Assembly: GCF_007049795.1 (NCBI RefSeq)
Contig: NZ_SCFY01000014.1
Coordinates: 1-64,000 of the forward strand
DNA: 64,000 nt
From: Ectopseudomonas mendocina
Lineage (GTDB): Bacteria; Pseudomonadota; Gammaproteobacteria; Pseudomonadales; Pseudomonadaceae
Reading direction: 5' to 3'
Part shown: in pieces, positions 46,490-54,815 of the stretch
Layout of the letters: every line of letters begins with the position of its first letter
Position numbering within the stretch: the stretch's first letter is position 1
The notes under the pieces: generated by a model
Databases searched by the model: none
The model's input: only the letters and a program-made list of their open reading frames with translations
What the model was told of the DNA's origin: nothing
Position numbers and translations under genes: made by a program

Positions 46490-47236
46490 ATGCTCCCGAT
46501 CATGTCCCTGCGTCACTACAGCCACGAAGTGCTCAGCCATAGCCATGAGCATGCGCAACTGGTTTTCGGCCTGGCAGGTGAGCTGCAGTTCGAAGTGGAC
46601 GGCCAGGGCAGTCAGGTACTGCGCCATCACCTGGCCGTGGTACCAGCCGAAGCGCGCCACACCTGCGGCAGCCCGCGTGGCAGCCAATGCCTGGTGTTGG
46701 ACCTGCCGGCCAATGACTGGCTGGAGCGCCAGCTTGGCCACCATGCGAGCGACATCCAGCGTCTGTTGGACAAACCCAACGCACTGCAACTCGATCCCTC
46801 GCAGGGGCAGCTACTCAACTGGCTGGCCAGCAGCCCGATCAATGATCCAATCATCGCTGGCCAGGGTGCGGCCTTGCTGCTCGGCAGCCTGGCCTGCAGC
46901 CGCCAGCATGCCGAGACGACCGGCTTGCCGCTGACAGCCCTGGATCGCTATATCGAACAGCACGCAGCGCATCCGCTGCAGGTGGCAGATCTGGCACGCC
47001 TGGCCGGTCTGTCGGTGGCGCGTTTCCATGCGCGTTTCCTCGCCGAGACCGGGCGCACGCCGATGGAACATATTCGCCAACGGCGCCTGCAACTCGCCGA
47101 ACAGCTGTTGCGTGGCAGCGACCTGGCAGTTGGCGAAATCGCCGCACGGGTCGGCTACAACTCGCAGAGCGCCTTCACCGCCGCCCTCTCCCGCCATCTG
47201 GGTATGACGCCACGGCAATTGCGCCGCACGCGTTAA
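46490..47236 (+). CDS. AraC-family transcriptional regulator
   Basis: A 248-residue protein. Residues about 5-85 form a cupin sensor (LSHSHEHAQLVFGLAGELQFEVDG). Residues about 150-245 are the double helix-turn-helix (VADLARLAGLSVARFHARFLAETGRTPMEHIRQRRL, then VGEIAARVGYNSQSAFTAALSRHLGMTPRQLR). It is divergent from plcP and upstream of csaA and a DMT transporter, which are possible targets. Confidence 0.9.
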   Translation: MLPIMSLRHYSHEVLSHSHEHAQLVFGLAGELQFEVDGQGSQVLRHHLAVVPAEARHTCGSPRGSQCLVLDLPANDWLERQLGHHASDIQRLLDKPNALQLDPSQGQLLNWLASSPINDPIIAGQGAALLLGSLACSRQHAETTGLPLTALDRYIEQHAAHPLQVADLARLAGLSVARFHARFLAETGRTPMEHIRQRRLQLAEQLLRGSDLAVGEIAARVGYNSQSAFTAALSRHLGMTPRQLRRTR

Positions 47237-47254
47237 CAAGCACACGAACCTTAG

Positions 47255-47271
47255 GGTGCGCCGTGCGCACC
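47255..47271. repeat. Short REP-like hairpin
   Basis: GGTGCGC-CGT-GCGCACC, preceded by TTA and located 18 bases after the AraC gene, is a perfect seven-base-pair hairpin of the kind dispersed in Pseudomonas intergenic DNA. It may protect the message end; no T-run follows. Confidence 0.65.
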
Positions 47272-47389
47272 GGCCGTTAACGATGCCCGCACGTTTCCTC
47301 GATAGCCTGGCGACAAAACTCACCACTCCCGCGACAGACAGCTATCGCACGCAGCCCTAGACTGCGCCGCATCATCGAAGGAGTACCTT

Positions 47390-47725
47390 ATGCAAACCAT
47401 CGAATGGCAGGATTTCGAGAAGGTGGAGCTGCGCGTCGGCACCATTCGCAACGCTCGTCCCAATGAAAAAGCGCTGAAGCCAGCCTACGTGCTGGAAGTC
47501 GATCTCGGCGAACTGGGCATCAAGACCTCCAGCGCCCAAATCACCGCGCACTACGATTGCGACGCGCTGATTGGTCGTCAGGTGCTGTGCGTCTGCAACT
47601 TCGTCCCTAAACGAATCGCCGGGGTGCGCTCGGAGGTGCTGGTCACCGGTGTCTATGACAGCGAGAACCGCGTCGTCTTGGCAGGTTTCGACCAGCCACT
47701 GCCCAACGGTGCGCGCCTGGCATGA
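47390..47725 (+). CDS. csaA: CsaA-type tRNA-binding-domain chaperone
   Basis: A 111-residue OB-fold protein of the CsaA family, known as an export-related chaperone in Bacillus. It has VELRVGTIRNARPNEKALKPAYVLEVDLGELGIKTSSAQIT, then the conserved IGRQVLCVCNFVPKRIAGVRSEVLV and a GANG-like PLPNGARL end. AAGGAG precedes the start. Overlaps the transporter gene by four bases. Confidence 0.92.
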   Translation: MQTIEWQDFEKVELRVGTIRNARPNEKALKPAYVLEVDLGELGIKTSSAQITAHYDCDALIGRQVLCVCNFVPKRIAGVRSEVLVTGVYDSENRVVLAGFDQPLPNGARLA

Positions 47726-48573
47726 CGCAGCGTAACGCCCTGCTGGCGATTCACCTGGGTGCCCTGCTGTTCGGCCTGTCGGGCATTTTCGGCAAACTCG
47801 CGGCGACCACGCCGAACATGATTGCAGGCGGCCGCGCACTCTTTGCCGTGCTCGCCCTGGGCCTGGCTGCCACGCTCTGGCGCAGCCGCAATGCGGTGCG
47901 TCCTAGCCTGAGGCAGATGGCCCTGCTGGCACTCGGCGGCTTGCTGCTGGGCACGCATTGGGTCACCTTCTTCGAAGCGGTGAAAGTCTCCGGCGTGGCC
48001 ATCGCCACCCTGGGCTTCGCCAGCTTCCCAGCCTTCACCGTCCTGCTGGAGGGCCTGCTGTTTCGCGAGCGTACCCGCCCCGGCGAGTTCGCCATGGTCG
48101 GCGTGGTATGCCTGGGGCTGATTCTGGTCACGCCCGAATTCAGCCTGAACAGCGGCGCCACCGTCGGGCTGCTGTGGGCGGTGTTGTCGGGCTTCTTGTT
48201 CGCCCTGCTGTCGCTGCTCAACCGCGCCAGCACCCGTGGCCTAGATCCGGTAAAGGCCGCGCTGTACCAGAACATCACGGTGCTGATCTGCTTCCTGCCG
48301 CTGGCCTGGCCACTGCTGCCCAGCGTGCGCCCGGTGGACTGGCTGTGGCTGGCGATGCTCGGCATCTTTTGCACGGGCCTGGCGCACAGCCTGTTCGTCG
48401 CCAGCCTGCGCGTGCTCAAGGCGCGCACCACGGCGGTCATCTTCGCTCTGGAGCCGGTCTACGGGATTCTGTTCGCCTGGTGGCTGTTCAGCGAACAGCC
48501 AACGCTGCGCATGCTGGCCGGCGGCCTGCTGATCGTCAGCGCAATATTCGTATCAGCGCGGATGACGCGTTGA
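47722..48573 (+). CDS. DMT-superfamily (EamA) transporter
   Basis: A 283-residue inner membrane protein with ten predicted helices in two EamA repeats; the first repeat begins LLAIHLGALLFGLSGIFGKLA and contains THWVTFFEAVKVSGVAIATLGFASFPAFTVLLEGLLFRERTRP, the second ends RTTAVIFALEPVYGILFAWWLFSEQPTLRMLAGGLLIVSAIF. It probably exports a metabolite; substrate unknown. Coupled to csaA. Confidence 0.88.
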   Translation: MTQRNALLAIHLGALLFGLSGIFGKLAATTPNMIAGGRALFAVLALGLAATLWRSRNAVRPSLRQMALLALGGLLLGTHWVTFFEAVKVSGVAIATLGFASFPAFTVLLEGLLFRERTRPGEFAMVGVVCLGLILVTPEFSLNSGATVGLLWAVLSGFLFALLSLLNRASTRGLDPVKAALYQNITVLICFLPLAWPLLPSVRPVDWLWLAMLGIFCTGLAHSLFVASLRVLKARTTAVIFALEPVYGILFAWWLFSEQPTLRMLAGGLLIVSAIFVSARMTR

Positions 48574-48605
48574 CGCCTGAACGCCTTGCTGCAACGCAGG
48601 CAAAT

Positions 48606-48661
48606 GTAGGAGCCGGTTTGCCGACGATGCGTTGATCATCGCCAGCGAACCGGCTCCTGCA
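48606..48661. repeat. REP element (GTAGGAGCCGG type)
   Basis: GTAGGAGCCGGTT and AACCGGCTCCTGC are inverted around about 30 bases that contain a further small dyad (GATGCGTTGATCATC). This is the familiar Pseudomonas REP form, located downstream of the transporter gene between converging genes. Confidence 0.8.
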
Positions 48662-48688
48662 ACATCCAATAGACATGCGCCCTGCTTA

Positions 48689-49183
48689 TCAGTTGACGCT
48701 GTAACCACGCCCCGTCAGGCAGGCGCCTAATGCCCGGCGATAACGCTCAGTGGCGTCGGCACCCACCGGACGAGTTGTGGTGGCAGGGTCGAAACCGCTC
48801 TGCCCCACCGCCCAGCTATGGCACTCATAACGATCACGCCCCTGTTGCTCGACACTCTGCCCGTTGGCTGGATAGGCGATCACTTCATAGCTGGCGACGC
48901 TGTTGCCTTGTATGACTGGCGGTGGTGTGACGACCTCATAACGCTGGGCGTTGGTGTTCCACAGGTAGTAGGTGCCTGCTGCGACGAAGTACAGCGCGCT
49001 GCCAATCCACAGCTCACGAGCGCCATCCGGCAAACCATGGCGATGGCCGCCAGGGCCCGGTCCCCACTTACCCCAACCAGGGCCACCTGGCGCTGGCCCG
49101 CCAGGACCAGGCGGGCCTGCCAGCGCCTGGGCAGAAAGCACCAGGCTCATCAATATCAGGATCACGGAGCGTTGCAGCGACAT
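48689..49183 (-). CDS. Exported Gly/Pro-rich protein (DUF6515-like)
   Basis: A 164-residue protein with a clear signal peptide (MSLQRSVILILMSLVLSAQALA, cut after about residue 22), a Gly/Pro-rich segment (PGPGGPAPGGPGWGKWGPGPGGHRHG), a hydrophobic strand region (LWIGSALYFVAAGTYYLWN) and a C-terminal domain with two Cys (YECHSWAVGQSGFDP, ALGACLTGRGYSV). Envelope location is expected; function unknown. Confidence 0.75.
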   Translation of the reverse strand: MSLQRSVILILMSLVLSAQALAGPPGPGGPAPGGPGWGKWGPGPGGHRHGLPDGARELWIGSALYFVAAGTYYLWNTNAQRYEVVTPPPVIQGNSVASYEVIAYPANGQSVEQQGRDRYECHSWAVGQSGFDPATTTRPVGADATERYRRALGACLTGRGYSVN

Positions 49184-49294
49184 ACTTCACCTCTCACAGA
49201 ATGGCCATATCGGCCCGAGGCAAATTATTCGCTCGCAGTGGCTGGATCGGGGTAAACCCTGTGTAAAGAGGGGGTAAAGCTTCTGATACTTACC

Positions 49295-49582
49295 TTATGA
49301 GGCGCGGTCGTTGTGGCCCAGATCGCGACCTGGATCGATCAGATCGCGCACCCGCTGCTTGAGCACCTTGGCCTCTGGGAAGCCACCATCGGCCTTGCGC
49401 TCCCATATCTGCTGGCCATCACAGAGGATGCGAAAAACGCCGCCGGTGCCTGGCTCCAGACTGACCCGGCCCAACTCGTCGGCAAAGGTGCTCAGCAGCT
49501 CCTGAGCCAGCCAGGCGGCGCGCAGCAGCCACTGACACTGGTTGCAATAGGTTATGACGATTTCGGGCTTCTGATCGGGCAT
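49295..49582 (-). CDS. SelT/SelW/SelH-family thioredoxin-like protein
   Basis: A 95-residue protein with the selenoprotein W family opening VITYCNQCQWLLRAAWLAQELLSTF, where the CxxC replaces the usual CxxU, and GTGGVFRILCDGQQIWERKADGGFPEAKVLKQRVRDLIDPGRDLGH. Likely a small redox protein. Confidence 0.88.
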   Translation of the reverse strand: MPDQKPEIVITYCNQCQWLLRAAWLAQELLSTFADELGRVSLEPGTGGVFRILCDGQQIWERKADGGFPEAKVLKQRVRDLIDPGRDLGHNDRAS

Positions 49583-49653
49583 GGCAACGGCTCTACTGTG
49601 GGGCTTGATGCCTATAATAACGGCCTTTGTCTTTGCTCCTGCCGGAATCCGCC

Positions 49654-51840
49654 ATGCGCCGCCTGCTCTTTTCGTTGCTCTGCCTGTTCGCTCTCTCCAG
49701 CTTGCCCGTCATCGCCGCCGACCGCGTCGGCCTGGTGTTGTCCGGCGGTGCCGCCCGCGGCCTGGCGCACATTGGCGTGCTCAAGGCGCTGGAGGAACAA
49801 GGTATTCGCATCGACGCCATCGCCGGCACCAGCATGGGAGCCATCGTTGGCGGGCTGTACGCGGCCGGCTATTCGGTGGCGGAACTTGAACGCCTGGCGC
49901 TGGAACTGGACTGGCAACAGGCACTGTCCGACTCACCGCCACGTGAGGACGTACCTTTCCGGCGCAAGCAGGACGACCGCGATTTCCTGATCAAGCAGAA
50001 GCTCAGCTTTCGCGACGACGGCAGCCTTGGCCTGCCGCTGGGCGTGATCCAGGGCCAGAACCTGGCGCTGCTGCTGGAAAGTCTGCTGGTACACCGCAGT
50101 GCCACTCGCGACTTCGATCATCTACCGATCCCTTATCGCGCCGTGGCCACCGATGTGGTCACCGGCGAACAGGTGATCATGGGCAACGGCCACCTGCCGC
50201 AGGTGATGCGCGCCAGCATGTCAATCCCGGCGGTATTCGCCCCGGTGGAAGTGGATGGCCGCCTGCTGGTCGACGGCGGCATGGTCAACAACGTGCCCAT
50301 CGACGTGGCGCGACAGATGGGCGTCGATCACGTCATCGTCGTCGACCTGGGTATGCCACTGAAACCGGCCAAGGAGCTGCTCACCGTGGTCGACGTGATG
50401 AACCAGTCGATCAACCTGATGATGCGCAAGAACTCCGAGGCGCAACTCGAAACGCTGGAAGCAGACGACGTACTGATCCTGCCACCTCTGGCTGGCTTTG
50501 GCGTCGCCGACTTCAATCGGGGCGAGCAGATGATGGAGGCCGGCTATCGCGCCACACAGATTCAGGCAGAGCGTTTGGCTCGCTTGCGCACCGGCAGTGC
50601 CGGCAACCCGGCGCTGGCCATGGCGCGCTCGCGCGAACAGCGTACACCGGTGATTCGAGAAATCCATGTGGAGAACGACTCGAAAGTCGGCGACGCGGTG
50701 ATTCGCCGGCACATTCGCCAACCGCTCGGCGAGCCACTGGACATGGATCGCCTGCAAAAAGACATGGGCACCCTTTACGGTCTGGACTACTTCGAGCGCG
50801 TGCAATACCGCGTAGAGCCACTGGACGAGCGCGGTAGCGCCCTGGTGATCGATGCCCGCGGCAAGCGCACCGGCACCGACTATCTGCGCCTGGGGCTGAA
50901 CCTGTCCGACGACATGCGCGGCGACAGCGCCTTCAATATTGGCGCCAGTTACCGCATCAATGGCATCAACGAGCTCGGTGCCGAATGGCTGACTCGCTTG
51001 CAGTTAGGTGACCGCCAGGAGCTCTACAGCGAGTTCTATCAGCCGCTGGACGCCGGCTCACGTTACTTCGTCGCGCCCTACCTGTTCGGCGAGGCGCAGA
51101 ACGTCGAAGCGATTCTGGACAACGACCCGATCGCCGAATACCGCCTGGAACGCTACGGCTACGGTCTCAACCTCGGTCGGCAGATCGCCAACAACGGCGA
51201 GATTCGCTTCGGTATCGCCCAGGCCTGGGGCGAGGCGGATGTACGCGTCGGCGAGCGCGATCTGCCCAGCTTCAGCTTCAGCGAGGGGTACTACGAGCTG
51301 CTGTACTCCTTCGACACCCTGGACAATCTCGACTTCCCACGCACAGGCGAGGACATCGGTCTGATGCTGCGCAAGTATGATCGCGGCCTGGGCTCGGACG
51401 AGGAATATCGCCAATGGCAGCTGAAACTGGACAAGGCCTATAGCCACGGCCCCAATACCTGGCTGTTCGGTGGGCGCTACGGGCGCACCCTGGATCAGGC
51501 GGAGGTGGTCACCTCGGGCTTCATCCTCGGTGGCGCCCAGGAATTGTCGGGCTTTCGCCAGGACTCGCTGAGCGGCCAGAACATGGCCCTGGCACGGATG
51601 ATCTACTACCGGCGCATGACGCAAACCTCGATGCTGCCGCTGAACTTCCCGCTGTACCTGGGCATGTCGCTGGAGCGCGGCCGTGCCTGGAACAACGACA
51701 ACGCCTTCGATAGCGGCTATATCAACGCAGCCAGCATCTTCCTCGGCCTGGACACCCCGCTAGGCCCGCTGAACTTCAGCTACGGCTTCAACGACGAGCG
51801 GGAGAAGGCGCTGTATCTCAATCTGGGCAAGAGTTTCTGA
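49654..51840 (+). CDS. plpD: PlpD-type patatin autotransporter (type Vd secretion)
   Basis: A 728-residue protein, the same length as P. aeruginosa PlpD. A signal peptide (cut after about residue 21) is followed by the patatin phospholipase domain: oxyanion loop SGGAARG (30-36), nucleophile Ser60 in GTSMG and Asp207 in VDGG form the dyad. A POTRA domain (about 330-415) and a 16-strand outer membrane barrel (about 420-728, final residue F) export it. The secreted domain is a class A1 phospholipase in P. aeruginosa. The gene is convergent with the FimV-like gene across a strong hairpin. Confidence 0.93.
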   Translation: MRRLLFSLLCLFALSSLPVIAADRVGLVLSGGAARGLAHIGVLKALEEQGIRIDAIAGTSMGAIVGGLYAAGYSVAELERLALELDWQQALSDSPPREDVPFRRKQDDRDFLIKQKLSFRDDGSLGLPLGVIQGQNLALLLESLLVHRSATRDFDHLPIPYRAVATDVVTGEQVIMGNGHLPQVMRASMSIPAVFAPVEVDGRLLVDGGMVNNVPIDVARQMGVDHVIVVDLGMPLKPAKELLTVVDVMNQSINLMMRKNSEAQLETLEADDVLILPPLAGFGVADFNRGEQMMEAGYRATQIQAERLARLRTGSAGNPALAMARSREQRTPVIREIHVENDSKVGDAVIRRHIRQPLGEPLDMDRLQKDMGTLYGLDYFERVQYRVEPLDERGSALVIDARGKRTGTDYLRLGLNLSDDMRGDSAFNIGASYRINGINELGAEWLTRLQLGDRQELYSEFYQPLDAGSRYFVAPYLFGEAQNVEAILDNDPIAEYRLERYGYGLNLGRQIANNGEIRFGIAQAWGEADVRVGERDLPSFSFSEGYYELLYSFDTLDNLDFPRTGEDIGLMLRKYDRGLGSDEEYRQWQLKLDKAYSHGPNTWLFGGRYGRTLDQAEVVTSGFILGGAQELSGFRQDSLSGQNMALARMIYYRRMTQTSMLPLNFPLYLGMSLERGRAWNNDNAFDSGYINAASIFLGLDTPLGPLNFSYGFNDEREKALYLNLGKSF

Positions 51841-51843
51841 AAC

Positions 51844-51874
51844 GACGAGGCCGCGACATAGGCGCGGCCTCGTC
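51844..51874. terminator. Bidirectional terminator between plpD and the FimV-like gene
   Basis: GACGAGGCCGCG and CGCGGCCTCGTC form a 12-base-pair stem with a seven-base loop right after the plpD stop. The plus-strand tail AGGTTTAG is only weakly T-rich, so it may act mainly as a transcript end stabiliser. Confidence 0.75.
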
Positions 51875-51895
51875 AGGTTTAGCAGCACAAGTCTG

Positions 51896-53974
51896 TCAGG
51901 CGATTTCCGCCAGCAACTGGCGCGCCGCCTTCCTCTGCTCGTCATCGCCGTGATCGATCACCTCGTTGAGGATGTCGCAGGCGGTGGCGATATCGCCCTG
52001 CTTGATATAAGCCAGCGCGTGGTTGAGCTGGGCCATATGCTCCGGGTTGCCAGCCAGGTGATCGATGTTGCCCTGCAGCGCGGCAGTGGCATCAGCATCG
52101 CCGGCAAAAACGTCGAGGAAGTTGTCATCCAGCCCCGGCGCGTCATCGCTCAGCACCATTTCCATCTCACCGAAGGCGCTCAACTGCTCGTCTTCATGAT
52201 GCAGTTCGAACACCTCAGGCAGCTCCTGCAGGTTGCTGGCGAACGACGGGTCGAACTCCGGTTCTGCAGCAGCCTTGGGTTTGGCCTTGGCGGCAGCAGG
52301 GAAAGGGCTGACCAGATCCCAGTCGGCATCCAGCGACAGGTCGTCGAGGTTGAGCTGGAAATCAGGTTCAGTCGCAGGCGCTGCCGCTGGCTGCAGCGCA
52401 GCCACAGGCTCGGTCGGTGCCTGCTGAGTCGCCAGCAGATCAGGATGACGCGCCTTCAGCGCATCGATGCGTGCGGTGTCGAACTCTTCGGCACGCAGCA
52501 CGGCCTCCTCACGCGCAAAACCCGCCCCATCGCCCAACAGCGCCAGCACCTCCAGTAGACGGAAACGCAGATCGTTGCGCTGCGGGTCCTGAGCCAGTGC
52601 CTTGCTCAGCTCACCACGCGCCTCGCTGACACGACCGTAGGCAATGTAGACATTGGCCGCCTCGAGCGGGTCGACCGGCCCTTGAGCACTTGCCGGGGCT
52701 GGCGTCGGTACAGCCTTGGCCACCGGAGCAGCATCAACGGGAACGGCAACCGCCGCGAGTTGCGGACGAGGCTGCGCCTTTGGCTGGACCTGCACCACCG
52801 GTTTGGTTTTCTCGCCACGGCGCCGCACAGCCCAGAATAGTGCGCCGAGCAACAGCAGAAGCCCAATGCCACCGGCCAACAATGTCGACCACCAGCCACG
52901 TTCTGCGGGCACCTGCTCGATACTGACCGGCGCGGCGGCTATGGGCTGGGTGACCGGCTCGGCCGGCGTACGCGCTGCCAGCTCAGCCAACTGAGCATCC
53001 TTCTGCGCCAATTGCTCCTGCAACTGCTGCAGCTGCACTTGCAGTTGCGCCAGCCCTTGTTGCAGTTGTAGGTTTTCCGCAGCCTGGTTGGCCAGCTCCA
53101 GATCGACCTGGCGCTGTTTCTCGGCCAACAGCTCCAGGCTTTCGGTTTGTTGCGGTGCGGATTCGAGGGCAGCCAGAGGTGCGCTTACAGGCCCTTCGGC
53201 AGTGTTTTCAGCGAGCGCAGGTGCGGCCTCGGCAGCGACCGGACCAGCGGTCGGCTGGACAGCCTCCGCACGGGCGGCATCCGGCAGCAGCAGGTCGGCG
53301 CCAGCCTGTAGACGACTTGGATCGCCGCCAGCAAAGGCATTCGGGTTGAGAGCAAGAATGCCTTCCATCAACGCCTGTTGAGACAACGTGCTGCCCTGCT
53401 CACGCAGACGCGCGGCGATAGACCAAAGGCTGTCGCCACGGCTGACCTGATGACGGTGTCCAGCAGATGCACTCGGCGGCGTAACCGCTCTGACTGACGG
53501 GGCTGGTGCTGCGGTGCGGCTAGAGGGCTGCGATACGGTAGCAGTGCTTGGCGCGGCTACAGCGGAATAAGCCGAAGAGCCAGGTGGATCGAGCAGAACC
53601 GTGTATTCACGCAGTAGCTGGCCATTGGGACGCGCCACTTCGACGATGAAGTTCAGGTATGGCTCGCGCACCGGGCGGTTGGACACTACGCGGATTACGC
53701 TACGCGCCCCCTGCAGAAGCGGTGTGAAACGCAGGTCGTTGAGAAAGTAGAAGCGCTCGACACCCGAACGGCTGAACACCTCGGCTGAGGCCAGACCGAC
53801 ACGCAGATCCTGCGCGCCCAGGTCGCCCAATTCGAGCAGCTCGATTTCCGCCTCGAAAGGCTGATTGAGCGCCGAATGCAGAGTGATTTCACCCAAACCG
53901 AGCGCTGGCGCCATTCCCGAATAGAGAGCGGACCCCGACGCCAAACCCAACATTAACTGACGCACCCGTGCCAT
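51896..53974 (-). CDS. FimV-like LysM/TPR inner membrane protein
   Basis: A 692-residue protein started at MARVRQLMLGLAS behind GGAGG. Order of parts: signal segment, FimV N-terminal domain (GEITLHSALNQPFEAEIELL, residues about 28-130), LysM (HQVSRGDSLWSIAARLRE, near 175), coiled coil (EKQRQVDLELANQAAENLQLQQGL, 285-345), one membrane helix (WWSTLLAGGIGLLLLLGALFWAV, near 365), then an acidic cytoplasmic region with TPR-like ANVYIAYGRVSEARGELSKAL and a C-terminal FimV motif (LNHALAYIKQGDIATACDILNEVI). It corresponds by position to the FimV-like gene beside plpD in P. aeruginosa; a role in polar assembly or surface behaviour is inferred. Confidence 0.88.
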   Translation of the reverse strand: MARVRQLMLGLASGSALYSGMAPALGLGEITLHSALNQPFEAEIELLELGDLGAQDLRVGLASAEVFSRSGVERFYFLNDLRFTPLLQGARSVIRVVSNRPVREPYLNFIVEVARPNGQLLREYTVLLDPPGSSAYSAVAAPSTATVSQPSSRTAAPAPSVRAVTPPSASAGHRHQVSRGDSLWSIAARLREQGSTLSQQALMEGILALNPNAFAGGDPSRLQAGADLLLPDAARAEAVQPTAGPVAAEAAPALAENTAEGPVSAPLAALESAPQQTESLELLAEKQRQVDLELANQAAENLQLQQGLAQLQVQLQQLQEQLAQKDAQLAELAARTPAEPVTQPIAAAPVSIEQVPAERGWWSTLLAGGIGLLLLLGALFWAVRRRGEKTKPVVQVQPKAQPRPQLAAVAVPVDAAPVAKAVPTPAPASAQGPVDPLEAANVYIAYGRVSEARGELSKALAQDPQRNDLRFRLLEVLALLGDGAGFAREEAVLRAEEFDTARIDALKARHPDLLATQQAPTEPVAALQPAAAPATEPDFQLNLDDLSLDADWDLVSPFPAAAKAKPKAAAEPEFDPSFASNLQELPEVFELHHEDEQLSAFGEMEMVLSDDAPGLDDNFLDVFAGDADATAALQGNIDHLAGNPEHMAQLNHALAYIKQGDIATACDILNEVIDHGDDEQRKAARQLLAEIA

Positions 53975-54213
53975 GTGACCTCCAGGCTTATCCGGCTCGA
54001 ACGCCACCTCCTCGACTTCCTGTCTGAGCTTCCCTTGGCCGGGAGGCTGGCGCCCTTGATAATTCCGAGAACGAGCGACAAGGTCCTTGTCGAGACCGCC
54101 TCGAATTGCATTATGGCTACTAATTCACAAAGTAGCGGCTTGGACGCCAGTTTGCCGACGAAAGCACAGTGCCATCAAGCTGAATCAGTCAAAAACTAGG
54201 CACAGAAAAACAT

Positions 54214-54238
54214 CCGATCAAAAAATGATCGGTTTTTT
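54214..54238. terminator. Bidirectional terminator after the MarR gene
   Basis: CCGATCA and TGATCGG pair around five A; six T follow on the plus strand and ATGTTTTT on the minus strand. It lies 15 bases after the MarR gene stop (minus direction). The remainder of the 278-base gap to the FimV-like gene (53975-54252) holds no gene and presumably its promoter. Confidence 0.85.
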
Positions 54239-54252
54239 GACGATCCAGGTAG

Positions 54253-54684
54253 TCACTTCATCAGGTTGCCGAGCACTCGAGCATGCACCTGCTGACAGCG
54301 GCGCAGATCATCCTCGTCGATACCGGCGAAGACCTCATGGCGCAGTTGGGTAGAAATCGCTTCGATCTTCTCGATCAGAGGCTGCGCATTCGGTTGCAAC
54401 GCAATCTTCTTGGCACGGCGGTCTTCGGGTACCGCCACACGAATCACCAGCCCCTGGCTTTCGAGGCTGTCGAGTAGACGCGCCAGAGTCGGCCCTTCTA
54501 CGCCGACGCTCTGCGCCAATTCACGCTGGGTCGGCATTTCGCTGAAACGCGCCAGGTGCAGCAGCACCAGCCAGCGAGCCTGGGACAAGCCAAGGCCCAC
54601 CAGGCGCCTGTCGAGTTCGGAACGCCAGGCACGGGAAAGCTGGGCAACCTGCATGGCAAAGCGATGTTGATCGGGATAAGACAT
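54253..54684 (-). CDS. MarR-family transcriptional regulator
   Basis: A 143-residue winged-helix repressor (start MSYPDQHRFAMQVAQ). The DNA-binding part contains LGLSQARWLVLLHLARFSEMPTQRELAQSVGVEGPTLARLLDSLESQGLVIRVAVPEDRRAKKIAL, the standard helix pair and wing with conserved D-R-R. Its neighbours suggest no obvious ligand. Confidence 0.9.
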   Translation of the reverse strand: MSYPDQHRFAMQVAQLSRAWRSELDRRLVGLGLSQARWLVLLHLARFSEMPTQRELAQSVGVEGPTLARLLDSLESQGLVIRVAVPEDRRAKKIALQPNAQPLIEKIEAISTQLRHEVFAGIDEDDLRRCQQVHARVLGNLMK

Positions 54685-54815
54685 GGGCAAGCGGACTCAT
54701 ACAAAGGTCAAAAACTAATTATTAGCCAGCTAGCCATAACCCGATGCACAGGGCAAGCGCAGATTGCGCCACGTGCATTGCAGAATGCGACCGACACCTT
54801 GCCCACCACTCCAAT